A stretch of DNA of 64,000 nt, from contig JAKFYH010000042.1 of assembly GCA_021730945.1 (NCBI GenBank), positions 1-64,000 of the forward strand. Direction: 5' to 3'. A program made the position numbers and the translations under genes. The DNA is from Acidobacteriota bacterium. Lineage in GTDB: Bacteria; Acidobacteriota; Vicinamibacteria; Vicinamibacterales; UBA2999. The notes beneath the pieces were generated by a model. The model did not search any database. It was not told the DNA's origin and saw only the letters and a list, made by a program, of their open reading frames with translations. Shown piece by piece: positions 1-6,770 of the stretch (position 1 is its first letter; each line of letters opens with the position of its first letter).

Positions 1-96
1 ATCGAAGTGTTCTATAACCAGAAGCGTCGGCACTCCACACTCGGCCAGATCAGTCCGGCAGAGTTCGAGCGGCGGGCACTAGCTCAGGCAGCGTAG
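1..96 (+). CDS. IS3-family transposase (OrfB/InsF type), C-terminal fragment
   Basis: Only the last 31 codons are inside the window; they end in TAG at 94-96. The reading frame contains YNQKRRHSTLG followed by SPAEFE, the typical end of the rve integrase catalytic domain of IS3-family OrfB proteins. In this family the DDE enzyme cuts and joins the element ends. The terminal repeat follows directly at about 101-127, so this is the right-hand end of an insertion sequence whose body lies upstream of the window. Family assignment is firm despite the short length; the subgroup cannot be told. Confidence 0.85.
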   Translation: MEVFYNQKRRHSTLGQISPAEFERRALAQAA

Positions 97-100
97 TTAA

Positions 101-127
101 ACCGTCCACCAAATCGGATCAGGCTCA
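101..127 (+). repeat. Right terminal inverted repeat of the IS3-type element
   Basis: Read on the minus strand the segment begins TGAGCCTGATCCGATTTGGT and continues GGAC, which resembles the TGA...GGTTTGGTGGAC ends of many IS3-family elements. It starts five bases after the transposase stop codon. The outer base pair marks the junction with the interrupted gene at 125-535. The left end is outside the window, so the repeat cannot be paired or the target duplication checked. Confidence 0.6.
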
Positions 128-535
128 GTTGCCGAGGTCTTCCGCCGAATCGACCGAACTAGACTTCACCTCTATCAGTTGTAATTCGTTGCCAACTCGA
201 GAAAGGATATCGATGCGGGCGAGGAGAGTTCCTGCCGCTACGGTCGCCTCGTAGTAGGTTCCGTCGCCAGCCTCGATCGCATCGGAAGACTCCTTGATTG
301 CGGTCTCTAGCGGCGCCGATGCCCCCAGGTCTAGGCCATTGGGAAATAGCTGTCTCGCCATCGCTTCGACCATGAAGCCACCATCCGACAAGAACTCCAG
401 GTATGAATCGTCATCTAGGAGCGAGGGATAGCCCCGTTTTTTGTAATACAGCTTCGTGGGACAGGTTTGCGCAACAGTGAAATCGCTCTTCGTCAGATAC
501 ATTCCCAACTCCTGGGCGCACACCATCGCCTGCAA
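125..535 (-). pseudogene. DUF2779/RecB-like nuclease, 3'-truncated by the IS insertion
   Basis: 136 residues remain. The N-terminus (YLTKSDFTVAQTCPTKLYY, residues about 13-31) has the S-D-F/Y...C-P-K/T-L-Y/W start of DUF2779 proteins, and the end holds a PD-(D/E)XK-like core: D in ARIDILS and EVK in LIEVKSSS. Family members are usually several hundred residues long, so most of the protein is missing. The stop codon TGA at 127-125 consists of the first three bases of the IS terminal repeat, so translation ends exactly at the insertion. The start at 535 is not strongly supported; the internal Met of MYLTKSDF is a plausible alternative. Product probably inactive. Confidence 0.7.
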
Positions 536-588
536 GGGGGCATTCGAGCTGTGCCTCTCGACGGCTCCAGCATCAAATTCGCATTGAG

Positions 589-1671
589 TTAAGACGGTTC
601 AGTCTCGACTACCTTCTGACGTTCGACCTTCTCGGTCCAAGCCTCCCTCAATTCAGCCAAGGCGCGCTCAAGAGAATCCCGGATAGTGGGCCAAGACGCC
701 TGAGTTATGGGCATCTGGAATGCCATCCAAGACTTGGTCATCCTTGAACTCCCAGGCACAGACTTCAGCAGGGCTTCCACGGCAGAATCTACGATCTCCA
801 CAGCTCTTGGCGTGAGCACGAAGAGAACGCGGCCAGAAGCAGCGGGGTCCACATACAGAGACGCATAGGCACGAAGGCTCGGCTTCCCCTGGTCGGTCAT
901 CTCCGGAAGACTGAAGGTGAAAGCCGTCTTCCCCGGCCAACGATAGCCAGCCAGCTTCGACTCAATGAAGTCTGCCGTCTCGAGGAATAGACCCTTGACA
1001 CCTTTCGCGTCGGCTAGCTGCTCCAGAAGCTTGCGGTTCGCGTCCTTCGTTCCGCCAGCGGGAGAGGTTCGCCGCGTGGTTGGCTCAACGGTCTCGACGT
1101 GTCGAGCCAGCAGGGTGTCGTTGTCAGTAGCAAAGGCCTGAAACGTGAGCAACTGAATGTCGATTCCAGATGCTGCTAAGAAGTTCACCATGCGCCGGGC
1201 CCGATCGTCGACACCCAAGCCCACGAGGACCAAACGCAATCCCGCCGGCGGCAACTCATCCACATCTGGAAACTCGCCCTGATACCAATCAGCAAAGTCC
1301 TTGATGGCCTCGATGCCGTGACGGCCGGAACTCTCCTGGACGAGGAGCGCGATGTCTTCAGGTTCGCGTGCCTGCAGGTCGGACCCGTAATCGAGAATCT
1401 GAGCCACGGCGTCGCGTGTCAATGTCCCCCGCTTCAGCTCGAACAGCACGAGTCGGCCGTCTCGATCCACACCAAGGAGATCGAGCGGCCCGCCACTGGT
1501 TTGGACCTGGCGTCCTACGAGTGTGAGCTCCGGCATCAGGACGTCTGGCGACGCTACGAGGAGTTCTTCAAGGCGCTGCTCAGTCTCAGTTGTCCGCATT
1601 TCCTCAAGAGGCTTGGCCGATACCAATGGGCCCCCGCCGCTCACCTTCCAGATCCCGATCTTTTCTGCCAT
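589..1671 (-). CDS. NucS-like PD-(D/E)XK nuclease domain protein (DUF91-like)
   Basis: 360 residues. About residues 25-110 resemble the nuclease domain of NucS/DUF91 proteins: a leading E-x-x-LE-xLL region, GGPLDLLGVD supplying the metal-binding Asp, and LVLFELKRG supplying the E-x-K pair, then AVAQILDYGSDL. This fold cuts branched or mismatched DNA in its characterised members. The C-terminal two thirds (about 120-360) match no family I recognise. GGAG lies about 6 nt before the ATG. It lies beside an IS-broken nuclease gene and a helicase remnant, so a role in defence or mobile DNA is possible, but that is inference. Confidence 0.6.
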   Translation of the reverse strand: MAEKIGIWKVSGGGPLVSAKPLEEMRTTETEQRLEELLVASPDVLMPELTLVGRQVQTSGGPLDLLGVDRDGRLVLFELKRGTLTRDAVAQILDYGSDLQAREPEDIALLVQESSGRHGIEAIKDFADWYQGEFPDVDELPPAGLRLVLVGLGVDDRARRMVNFLAASGIDIQLLTFQAFATDNDTLLARHVETVEPTTRRTSPAGGTKDANRKLLEQLADAKGVKGLFLETADFIESKLAGYRWPGKTAFTFSLPEMTDQGKPSLRAYASLYVDPAASGRVLFVLTPRAVEIVDSAVEALLKSVPGSSRMTKSWMAFQMPITQASWPTIRDSLERALAELREAWTEKVERQKVVETEPS

Positions 1672-1705
1672 CTATTCTCCTGAGCCTGCTAAAGAAAGCT
1701 GCAAT

Positions 1706-2503
1706 CTAGCTGTGGCGTGAGCTCAGCGTCGTCGAAATGCCCTCGAGCAAAGCGGCTCCCAGCATTCGATCACTTCGTTTGGTCCATCGGGCGAACGCCC
1801 ATACACCACATATTTGCAGGTCGCCGATCTTGGCCTTCCGCCACTCCTTCTTGATTCTTGGATCCCCGCAAAGATGGGCGGCCGAATCGCTCAGGCGCCA
1901 TGGCCACTTCTTGGAGTTCAAGGGCTGCACGGGATCCAAGATTGGAACATCGTCTTCGTCCCATGCGCCGGGGGCCTCGGAATCGACCAATACGTAGTGG
2001 GATGCGAAGCTGTCGTCCCAAGTGCCGGTCTTGAGCATGAGAACGATATCGTCTCTATTCGCACGAGGCAGCGCTCTATAGGCGAGCAGCGGCACGCAGT
2101 CGCGAGCACGGTTACGCGGCCAGCCGCGTTCACCCGAGAGGTACTCCTCCTTCAAGAACATCTGCACTTCGCCGTGGGTGGCGTCGACCAAGAGATCTGC
2201 GTAGAGCGGGACCATCGACAGCCCCCGCGTCGTGTAGAACAACTCCTGTTGCGCAAACCCATTCAGTTTCCCGGGGTTTCGATGAGTCGACTTCTCGCCA
2301 AGAAGCTTCAGCACCATCGACAGGCAGGTCAGCATGCAGCCTTCGTGGCCAATGGTGTTGCCCTTCTTGTGCCGGCTGAGCGAAGCGCCAGCCCTGGGAT
2401 CGACATCCATCACCTGCTTGCGGTCCCACATAAGGTCGTCCCCCCAGCGCGGGTCGTCTTGCCTAAAGGGCCAGGTCTTCGGATTCACTTTCTGGCGTTT
2501 CAT
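1706..2503 (-). CDS. C39-like papain-fold cysteine peptidase
   Basis: 265 residues from the chosen start. Features of the Peptidase_C39_2 type are visible: an FRQDDPRWGDDLM segment near the N-terminus, GHEGCMLTCLSMVL with the candidate catalytic Cys, SHYVLVDS with the candidate His, and ILDP supplying a following Asp. No signal peptide or leader-peptide transporter is evident, so substrate and location are unknown. The ATG at 2503 is preferred over an in-frame GTG at 2569 because it overlaps the stop of a 50-codon ORF by the ATGA arrangement and GGAAAG lies upstream. Related domains occur in toxins and in bacteriocin processing; neither role is shown here. Confidence 0.6.
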   Translation of the reverse strand: MKRQKVNPKTWPFRQDDPRWGDDLMWDRKQVMDVDPRAGASLSRHKKGNTIGHEGCMLTCLSMVLKLLGEKSTHRNPGKLNGFAQQELFYTTRGLSMVPLYADLLVDATHGEVQMFLKEEYLSGERGWPRNRARDCVPLLAYRALPRANRDDIVLMLKTGTWDDSFASHYVLVDSEAPGAWDEDDVPILDPVQPLNSKKWPWRLSDSAAHLCGDPRIKKEWRKAKIGDLQICGVWAFARWTKRSDRMLGAALLEGISTTLSSRHS

Positions 2504-2652
2504 GTCAGACCAATACTTTCCAGAGTCGCCACCATGTGGCGGACATACGCTGCGTCCTGACTCGCCCACTCGTCCCTGACCGCTTTCGGCACCGCCGGCA
2601 AACGAGCCTTTGATGTCTTGTTCCTGCGTTCCATCGGCCGCAATTTTGACAT
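2500..2652 (-). CDS. Small basic protein (50 aa) coupled to the C39-like peptidase
   Basis: An ATG at 2652 opens 50 codons rich in Lys and Arg (begins MSKLRPMERRNK, ends ATLESIGLT). It ends in TGA sharing the ATGA overlap with the peptidase start at 2503. GAGG lies just ahead of the ATG. I know no family for it. The exact overlap and continuous frame support a real gene, though the spacing of the ribosome-binding site is tight. It could be a partner or regulator of the peptidase. Confidence is limited because short ORFs occur by chance. Confidence 0.4.
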   Translation of the reverse strand: MSKLRPMERRNKTSKARLPAVPKAVRDEWASQDAAYVRHMVATLESIGLT

Positions 2653-2691
2653 CTCCTCGTGACAGCCAAGGTCACAGGATGCTCCCCAAGA

Positions 2692-3393
2692 TCAGGCCAA
2701 CTCCACCGACAGTAGTGAATGGTCGGACAAGCCGGCCTCGCGCACGTCGTGGAGGTAATGGCAGCTGATGAGGCGATCGGCCACGCGCGCGGTCCCAAAG
2801 GCATGATCTAGCCGGTAGGGGTTCACCGTCCCAAGCCAGCTGTACTCGCGCGCGCCCTCGCGGTTGGCGGCGCGCCAGAGGTCACTGTAGCCACAGACTG
2901 GCAGTTGGATGAAGAAGTCCGAACACAAGAAATCCGGGGACGGCGAATCAATGCCGGACGCACCCGCATTCAAGTCGCCAATCACGAGCACGGCTTGATC
3001 CGCAGCGCTCTTGAGGTCCGCTAGCATTGCGCTCCAGAACGCCGCGTAAGGGTCCTTCTGAAGGGGCGCATACACCGCTCTCAACTCGACGTGATGCTCT
3101 GGGACCGCAACTGAAAGATACCGATGCTCAAACCCGAGCATTGATGGTGGCAGGGGTTGGGAAGAGACCGGCGTCTTCGAGAGCACGGCCGCACCGCCGT
3201 ATCGGTGCGGCGGTGTTGACAACACCTGGTGTGTCCAGCCCGCGTCGCCCAGCGAAGCGATCAGCGGCGCAGATGTGCCTGGCTGATACTCCGACAGGAC
3301 AATGACGTCGGCATCCAGGTTAACCAGCGTTTCGGAAATTTGTCCGCAACGCGCACCACCGCCCCACCGTATGTTCCACCCAATGACCTTCAT
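2692..3393 (-). CDS. Endonuclease/exonuclease/phosphatase-fold hydrolase
   Basis: 233 residues showing the EEP (DNase I-like) core: NIRWGG at the N-terminus (metal/active Asn), VIVLSEYQ with the metal-binding Glu, VLVIGDLNAG with the Asp-Leu-Asn pair near residue 140, and SDHSLL at the end with the catalytic His. Length is normal for a stand-alone domain. No signal peptide is seen, so it probably acts in the cytoplasm on nucleic acid or phosphodiester substrates; the substrate cannot be inferred. A TAAGCT box lies 9 nt before the ATG. Confidence 0.75.
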   Translation of the reverse strand: MKVIGWNIRWGGGARCGQISETLVNLDADVIVLSEYQPGTSAPLIASLGDAGWTHQVLSTPPHRYGGAAVLSKTPVSSQPLPPSMLGFEHRYLSVAVPEHHVELRAVYAPLQKDPYAAFWSAMLADLKSAADQAVLVIGDLNAGASGIDSPSPDFLCSDFFIQLPVCGYSDLWRAANREGAREYSWLGTVNPYRLDHAFGTARVADRLISCHYLHDVREAGLSDHSLLSVELA

Positions 3394-3490
3394 CAGGCGA
3401 TGAGCTTAGCGCTTCGTCACGTCGTGGACAAAGGCGGCCATTCCTAGCGCACTCGGGTCGAGAATACTGAGCGATGGCTGGGCCAATGCG

Positions 3491-3873
3491 TTGGCGCCGG
3501 CGGCGGAGATGAACGGGAACGCGCCGTTGATGTTCCTGGACGTCACGCCCTGGCCGCATCAGACCGAGATTCTCGAGAAGCTCGCCGCCGAACGCGAACG
3601 CCACCACCGCTTCAAGAACCTCGTGGTCGCCGCCACCGGCACCGGCAAGACCATCGTCGCCGCCCTCGACTTCAAGCGCCTGCGCGCGTGAGATGGGCGA
3701 CCCGCGCCTGCTGTTTGTGGCGCACCGGCAGGAGATCCTGAAGCAGAGCCTGAGCGCCTTCCGGCAGGTGCTGCGCGAGGGCAGCTTCGGCGAGCTCTAC
3801 GTGGATGGCCACCGGCCCGACGAGTGGCGGCACGTGTTTGCGTCCAGACAGTCGCTGGAGAAGATGAACTCAA
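3491..3873 (+). pseudogene. DEAD/DEAH-box helicase fragment, frameshifted and truncated
   Basis: The first frame (3491-3691) reads PHQTEILEKLAAERE, then AATGTGKT (Walker A), then ALDFKRLRA and a stop. Translation resumes in the next frame with GDPRLLFVAHRQEILKQS and RHVFASRQSLE, the continuation expected for a superfamily 2 helicase (helicase motif Ia region). Removing one T in GCGTGAGATG (about 3691) restores RAEMGDPRLL, so a one-base insertion is the likely lesion. Similarity ends near 3873, where a palindromic repeat and the tail of the opposing SAM synthetase gene begin. No motifs II-VI are present. Confidence 0.75.
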
Positions 3874-5017
3874 CGCCACCAGGCAACCCTGAAGGGTTGC
3901 CTCCACAACACGTGTCACTCAAGGGCGGGCAGCCATCCCGAGTGACTCCATTCCACGGCAGCGTGTCATCCAGGAAGTGCCGGCCCATGCCGAGTGAGGC
4001 CACGAACTCACCACCCTGGTACCGCTCGCGCACCGCACTGTGCGCGAACCACTCCGGCGCGCAGCGCTCCCCTCGCCGGGCCATGTCGTACACCACGTCA
4101 AGCGGCAGGTCGCGGTTGGGAGCGTAGGCCAGCGTGACGCGGCATTCGCCGGCGCCCGTGCGCACCGCCCGCAGGGCGGCCTGGCGCGCGGCATAGGCGC
4201 CGGCGCGGTCGATGTGGCTGAGGTCCTTGCCCGACAGGGCGCCGCCGCCAATAGGCACGCGCGGGCCGTAGTAGTCGACCACCAGCTTCCGCCCGGTCTG
4301 GCCGTTGTCGCCGTCACTGCCGCCATTGAGCAGCGGACCGTTGGGATTAATCAGCAGCTCGATATCGCCGAAACCCGCCACCCACCGCGGGTCGCGCCGG
4401 CGCATGGCCTCGTACGCCTCGCGCAAGTCATCGGCAATCCACCCCGTGAGATCAATGAACCGCGCGTCCGCCCGTTGCTGCAGCGTGGCCAGGATCTGCT
4501 CCACCTCCCAGCGACCCGTGCTCTCGCGCATGCGCACCAGCAGCTTGCCATCAGGACCCTGCCGGATCAGCCGGCCCGCCCGGCAGCTGGCCGCCAGGGC
4601 CTCGCCAAGACGGTGCGCGAGGTAGTGCTCCGGCGGCAGCCAGTTGACCCGCGCGTCATACCCCGCCCAGCCGATGGCAATGCTCTGATCGTTGACGCGG
4701 TCGGTCCACGTGCGCGGGTCCTCGCGGCGCTGGCACACGGTGTCGCGCACCTCGTAGCGGCCCGCGTCGATGGCATTGCCCGGCACGTAGCCAATGCCGC
4801 GGCCGACCGCGCGCACAATCTCCGCCAGCGCGCGCCGCAAGGGCCGGCGCGAGACGATGCCCCCGGTGAGAAAGACCTGGTCGCACCAGGTACTCATCTC
4901 GACCTGGCAATAGGCGCGCGGGTCGGCGGCGTAGCACTCGGCCACGACGGCATCCGCAACCTGATCGCAGAACTTGTCGGGATGCCCCGGCAGGACCACT
5001 TCACTCATGCGAATCAT
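3797..5017 (-). CDS. Divergent S-adenosylmethionine synthetase (MetK-like)
   Basis: 406 residues, last gene of a four-gene operon. MetK makes SAM from methionine and ATP. Landmarks: PGHPDKFCDQ near residue 11, PDGKLLV matching the family PDAKSQV segment, DNGQTGRK, GGGALSGKD and HIDRAGAYAAR, so ATP/phosphate-binding residues are largely kept. The usual GDQG loop is NDQS and overall similarity is low. The family end (…LPWE-like, here TLPWN) is reached near 3950; the last about 50 codons run through a palindromic repeat and antisense to the helicase remnant, so the original stop appears to have been lost. The ATG at 5017 overlaps the upstream stop (ATGA). Likely an accessory SAM synthetase rather than the housekeeping one. 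Confidence 0.75.
   Translation of the reverse strand: MIRMSEVVLPGHPDKFCDQVADAVVAECYAADPRAYCQVEMSTWCDQVFLTGGIVSRRPLRRALAEIVRAVGRGIGYVPGNAIDAGRYEVRDTVCQRREDPRTWTDRVNDQSIAIGWAGYDARVNWLPPEHYLAHRLGEALAASCRAGRLIRQGPDGKLLVRMRESTGRWEVEQILATLQQRADARFIDLTGWIADDLREAYEAMRRRDPRWVAGFGDIELLINPNGPLLNGGSDGDNGQTGRKLVVDYYGPRVPIGGGALSGKDLSHIDRAGAYAARQAALRAVRTGAGECRVTLAYAPNRDLPLDVVYDMARRGERCAPEWFAHSAVRERYQGGEFVASLGMGRHFLDDTLPWNGVTRDGCPPLSDTCCGGNPSGLPGGVEFIFSSDCLDANTCRHSSGRWPST
3881..3902. repeat. REP-like palindrome at the helicase/metK junction
   Basis: A perfect 10-bp inverted repeat, AGGCAACCCT / AGGGTTGCCT, separated by GA. Read on the minus strand it has GGAG at its 5' side and an apex CCCTTCAGGG, the same plan as the other palindromes in this window. 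It lies exactly where the helicase remnant ends and the extended metK tail begins. Confidence 0.6.
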
Positions 5018-6330
5018 GACGGCACCCTCGACAGTTGCGTATACGGCAGCGCCACCCGCTGCAGTTCGGCGGGATTGCCGTCGCGCGTGACAATGACGTG
5101 CAGGTGCGTGGCGGCCACGGCAGCCGCCACCATCTTTGGCGTGAGACGCTCGATGTAGCCGTCGGTGACGACCACCGCCGCACTGGGACGCGTGCGCGCC
5201 ACGTGCTCGAGCACGCAGGTCATGCTGGTGCCGCCGGTGGTGCTGCTGACAAGCCGGCCCCCTTCGATGCGCGCGGGCGCGACAAGATGACTGAACGCCC
5301 AGAAGGGGCGGCGAATGTACCGCGACAGCCGGCCGAGCAGCGCGACGATGAGCGGCATCTCCGCGTCCATCGAGCCGCTGACATCGAGATACACCTGCGC
5401 CGATCCCACACGCCTGACCACCGGCGTGTCCCAGCGGGCCTCGGGCAGGAAGGGACTCCAGCGCGCCCTGAGCGCCGCGCGGCGATCTCCGGCCGACAGC
5501 ACGGGCAGCGTAAACGCGCGGTCCGCGCAGTCGCGGTTGACCGACCGCGGATCCGGCGCGAGGTGGCGCTGAAGCACGGCGAAGACTTCGCGCCGCCACC
5601 TGGTGAGGCCGGGGTCCACGGCGGCCACGCGGCAGCCGTAGGCCGCCGCGCCAACCCCCGGTCGCGGGCCGCGGAAGATGCCCGAGCCGTTCATGGCCTT
5701 GAGCGCATCCTCGATGGCCTCGGCCAGGACGGCTGAACCGGCCAGCGCCGCAGGCGCAGAGGGTCCCGCCGCGTCATGGTTGCCCAGCAGCCGTTCGGGG
5801 CGCCGCTTGGTGCGCGCCATGTCATCGCGCGCAAGGTCGCGAATGTCATCGGCGACCAGGTGCCCGTCATACAGGGCCTCCCACGCCTCCTCGAGTTGGG
5901 ACTGCGAGAGCAACTGGGTTTCCGTTTCGCGCGGCGGACGCAGCAGCCGCCGGATCCCGCGCTCGCCCCCGTAATAGCGGCTCATCATCGAGCTGTAGTC
6001 CGGGCCCAGCGTGCGGTGGATGATCGCGTTGATCACGGCATCGAGCGCCAGGTGCTCCGGCGGCGTCAGCACCGTCAAGCGCTCGGTGTGCCGCAGCAGC
6101 ACGTGCAGGAACTCGTGGCAGATGACGGCCTTCACTTCGGCGTCGGTGCGGCAATGCTCACCCAGGAACGCCAGGTTCACGAGCAGGCGCGGCTGCGCTT
6201 CGCAGGTCACGGCCAGCGTCGGCACGGAGTCTGTGAACTCGATGGCCAGGATCTTCAGCACGGCCCGAATCGCCAACGGGTTGTCGTCGATCAGCTCCCG
6301 ATAGATGTTGCGAAACTCCTGGGCGGTCAT
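5014..6330 (-). CDS. Predicted metallopeptidase with C-terminal vWA domain (DUF2201-like)
   Basis: 438 residues. The N-terminal half carries CHEFLHVLLRH (HExxH zinc-peptidase motif, about residues 71-81), typical of the DUF2201/COG3864 predicted metallopeptidases. The C-terminal part is a vWA domain with the MIDAS residues visible: YLDVSGSMD (DxSxS, about 312-320), GGTS and VVVTDGY. In this family such proteins pair with MoxR ATPases, thought to act in protein assembly or metal insertion. It overlaps both neighbours by 4 bp, so synthesis is probably coupled. No signal peptide. Target unknown. Confidence 0.75.
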   Translation of the reverse strand: MTAQEFRNIYRELIDDNPLAIRAVLKILAIEFTDSVPTLAVTCEAQPRLLVNLAFLGEHCRTDAEVKAVICHEFLHVLLRHTERLTVLTPPEHLALDAVINAIIHRTLGPDYSSMMSRYYGGERGIRRLLRPPRETETQLLSQSQLEEAWEALYDGHLVADDIRDLARDDMARTKRRPERLLGNHDAAGPSAPAALAGSAVLAEAIEDALKAMNGSGIFRGPRPGVGAAAYGCRVAAVDPGLTRWRREVFAVLQRHLAPDPRSVNRDCADRAFTLPVLSAGDRRAALRARWSPFLPEARWDTPVVRRVGSAQVYLDVSGSMDAEMPLIVALLGRLSRYIRRPFWAFSHLVAPARIEGGRLVSSTTGGTSMTCVLEHVARTRPSAAVVVTDGYIERLTPKMVAAAVAATHLHVIVTRDGNPAELQRVALPYTQLSRVPS

Positions 6331-6770
6331 GCGTAGAACTCCTGTCCGCTAAAGAGCTCGAGGCGGCGCGCGAGGCTGGTGCGCGTCCACAGCACCGGCC
6401 GTCCCGGGTCGTAGCGCCAGGGCGTACACAGCCCCAGCACCAACGCCTGGTACAGCGCCTCGTCTGGCTCGAGGGCGGTGATGGATCTGGGCGGCACCAG
6501 CGCATCCGGCCGGCAGATGCACGGCGTCGCCGGCAAAGCCACCGCCGCCCTCGCCTCCGCCTCATCGTCGAACCCGCAGTTCCACAACAGGTCGCGGATG
6601 ATGGCCAGCGGGTCGCCGCCACCGAAGTCGAGCCCGACGCGCAGCACCCTCGGGCACCGGATCGGTCCCGCCTCGTCGCCGAGCACGGTGGCGGCCAGGC
6701 GTTCAGTGCGGCTGCGGCTGCGAGGTCCGCCGCTGTTGGCTTCGTGAATCCACGTATCGGCGCGGGTCAT
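6327..6770 (-). CDS. Unknown protein of the MoxR-vWA-MetK operon
   Basis: 147 residues, not recognised. It contains a CICRPD stretch and no obvious membrane segment or signal. Both ends overlap neighbouring genes by 4 bp (ATGA), and codon use matches them, so it is a genuine operon member. Its position between the MoxR ATPase and the vWA protein suggests an adaptor or substrate for them; this is inference only. Confidence 0.65.
   Translation of the reverse strand: MTRADTWIHEANSGGPRSRSRTERLAATVLGDEAGPIRCPRVLRVGLDFGGGDPLAIIRDLLWNCGFDDEAEARAAVALPATPCICRPDALVPPRSITALEPDEALYQALVLGLCTPWRYDPGRPVLWTRTSLARRLELFSGQEFYA

Noticed and set aside
2505-2804. Minus-strand frame with two CxxC motifs (zinc-ribbon-like)
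   Set aside because: It overlaps the well-supported EEP gene and the coupled 50-codon ORF in another frame, and the cysteines occur in Arg-rich shadow sequence.
5018-5599. N-terminal extension of the SAM synthetase frame
   Set aside because: The family start lies at the ATG at 5017 with an ATGA overlap; the extension is antisense-phase sequence of the vWA gene.
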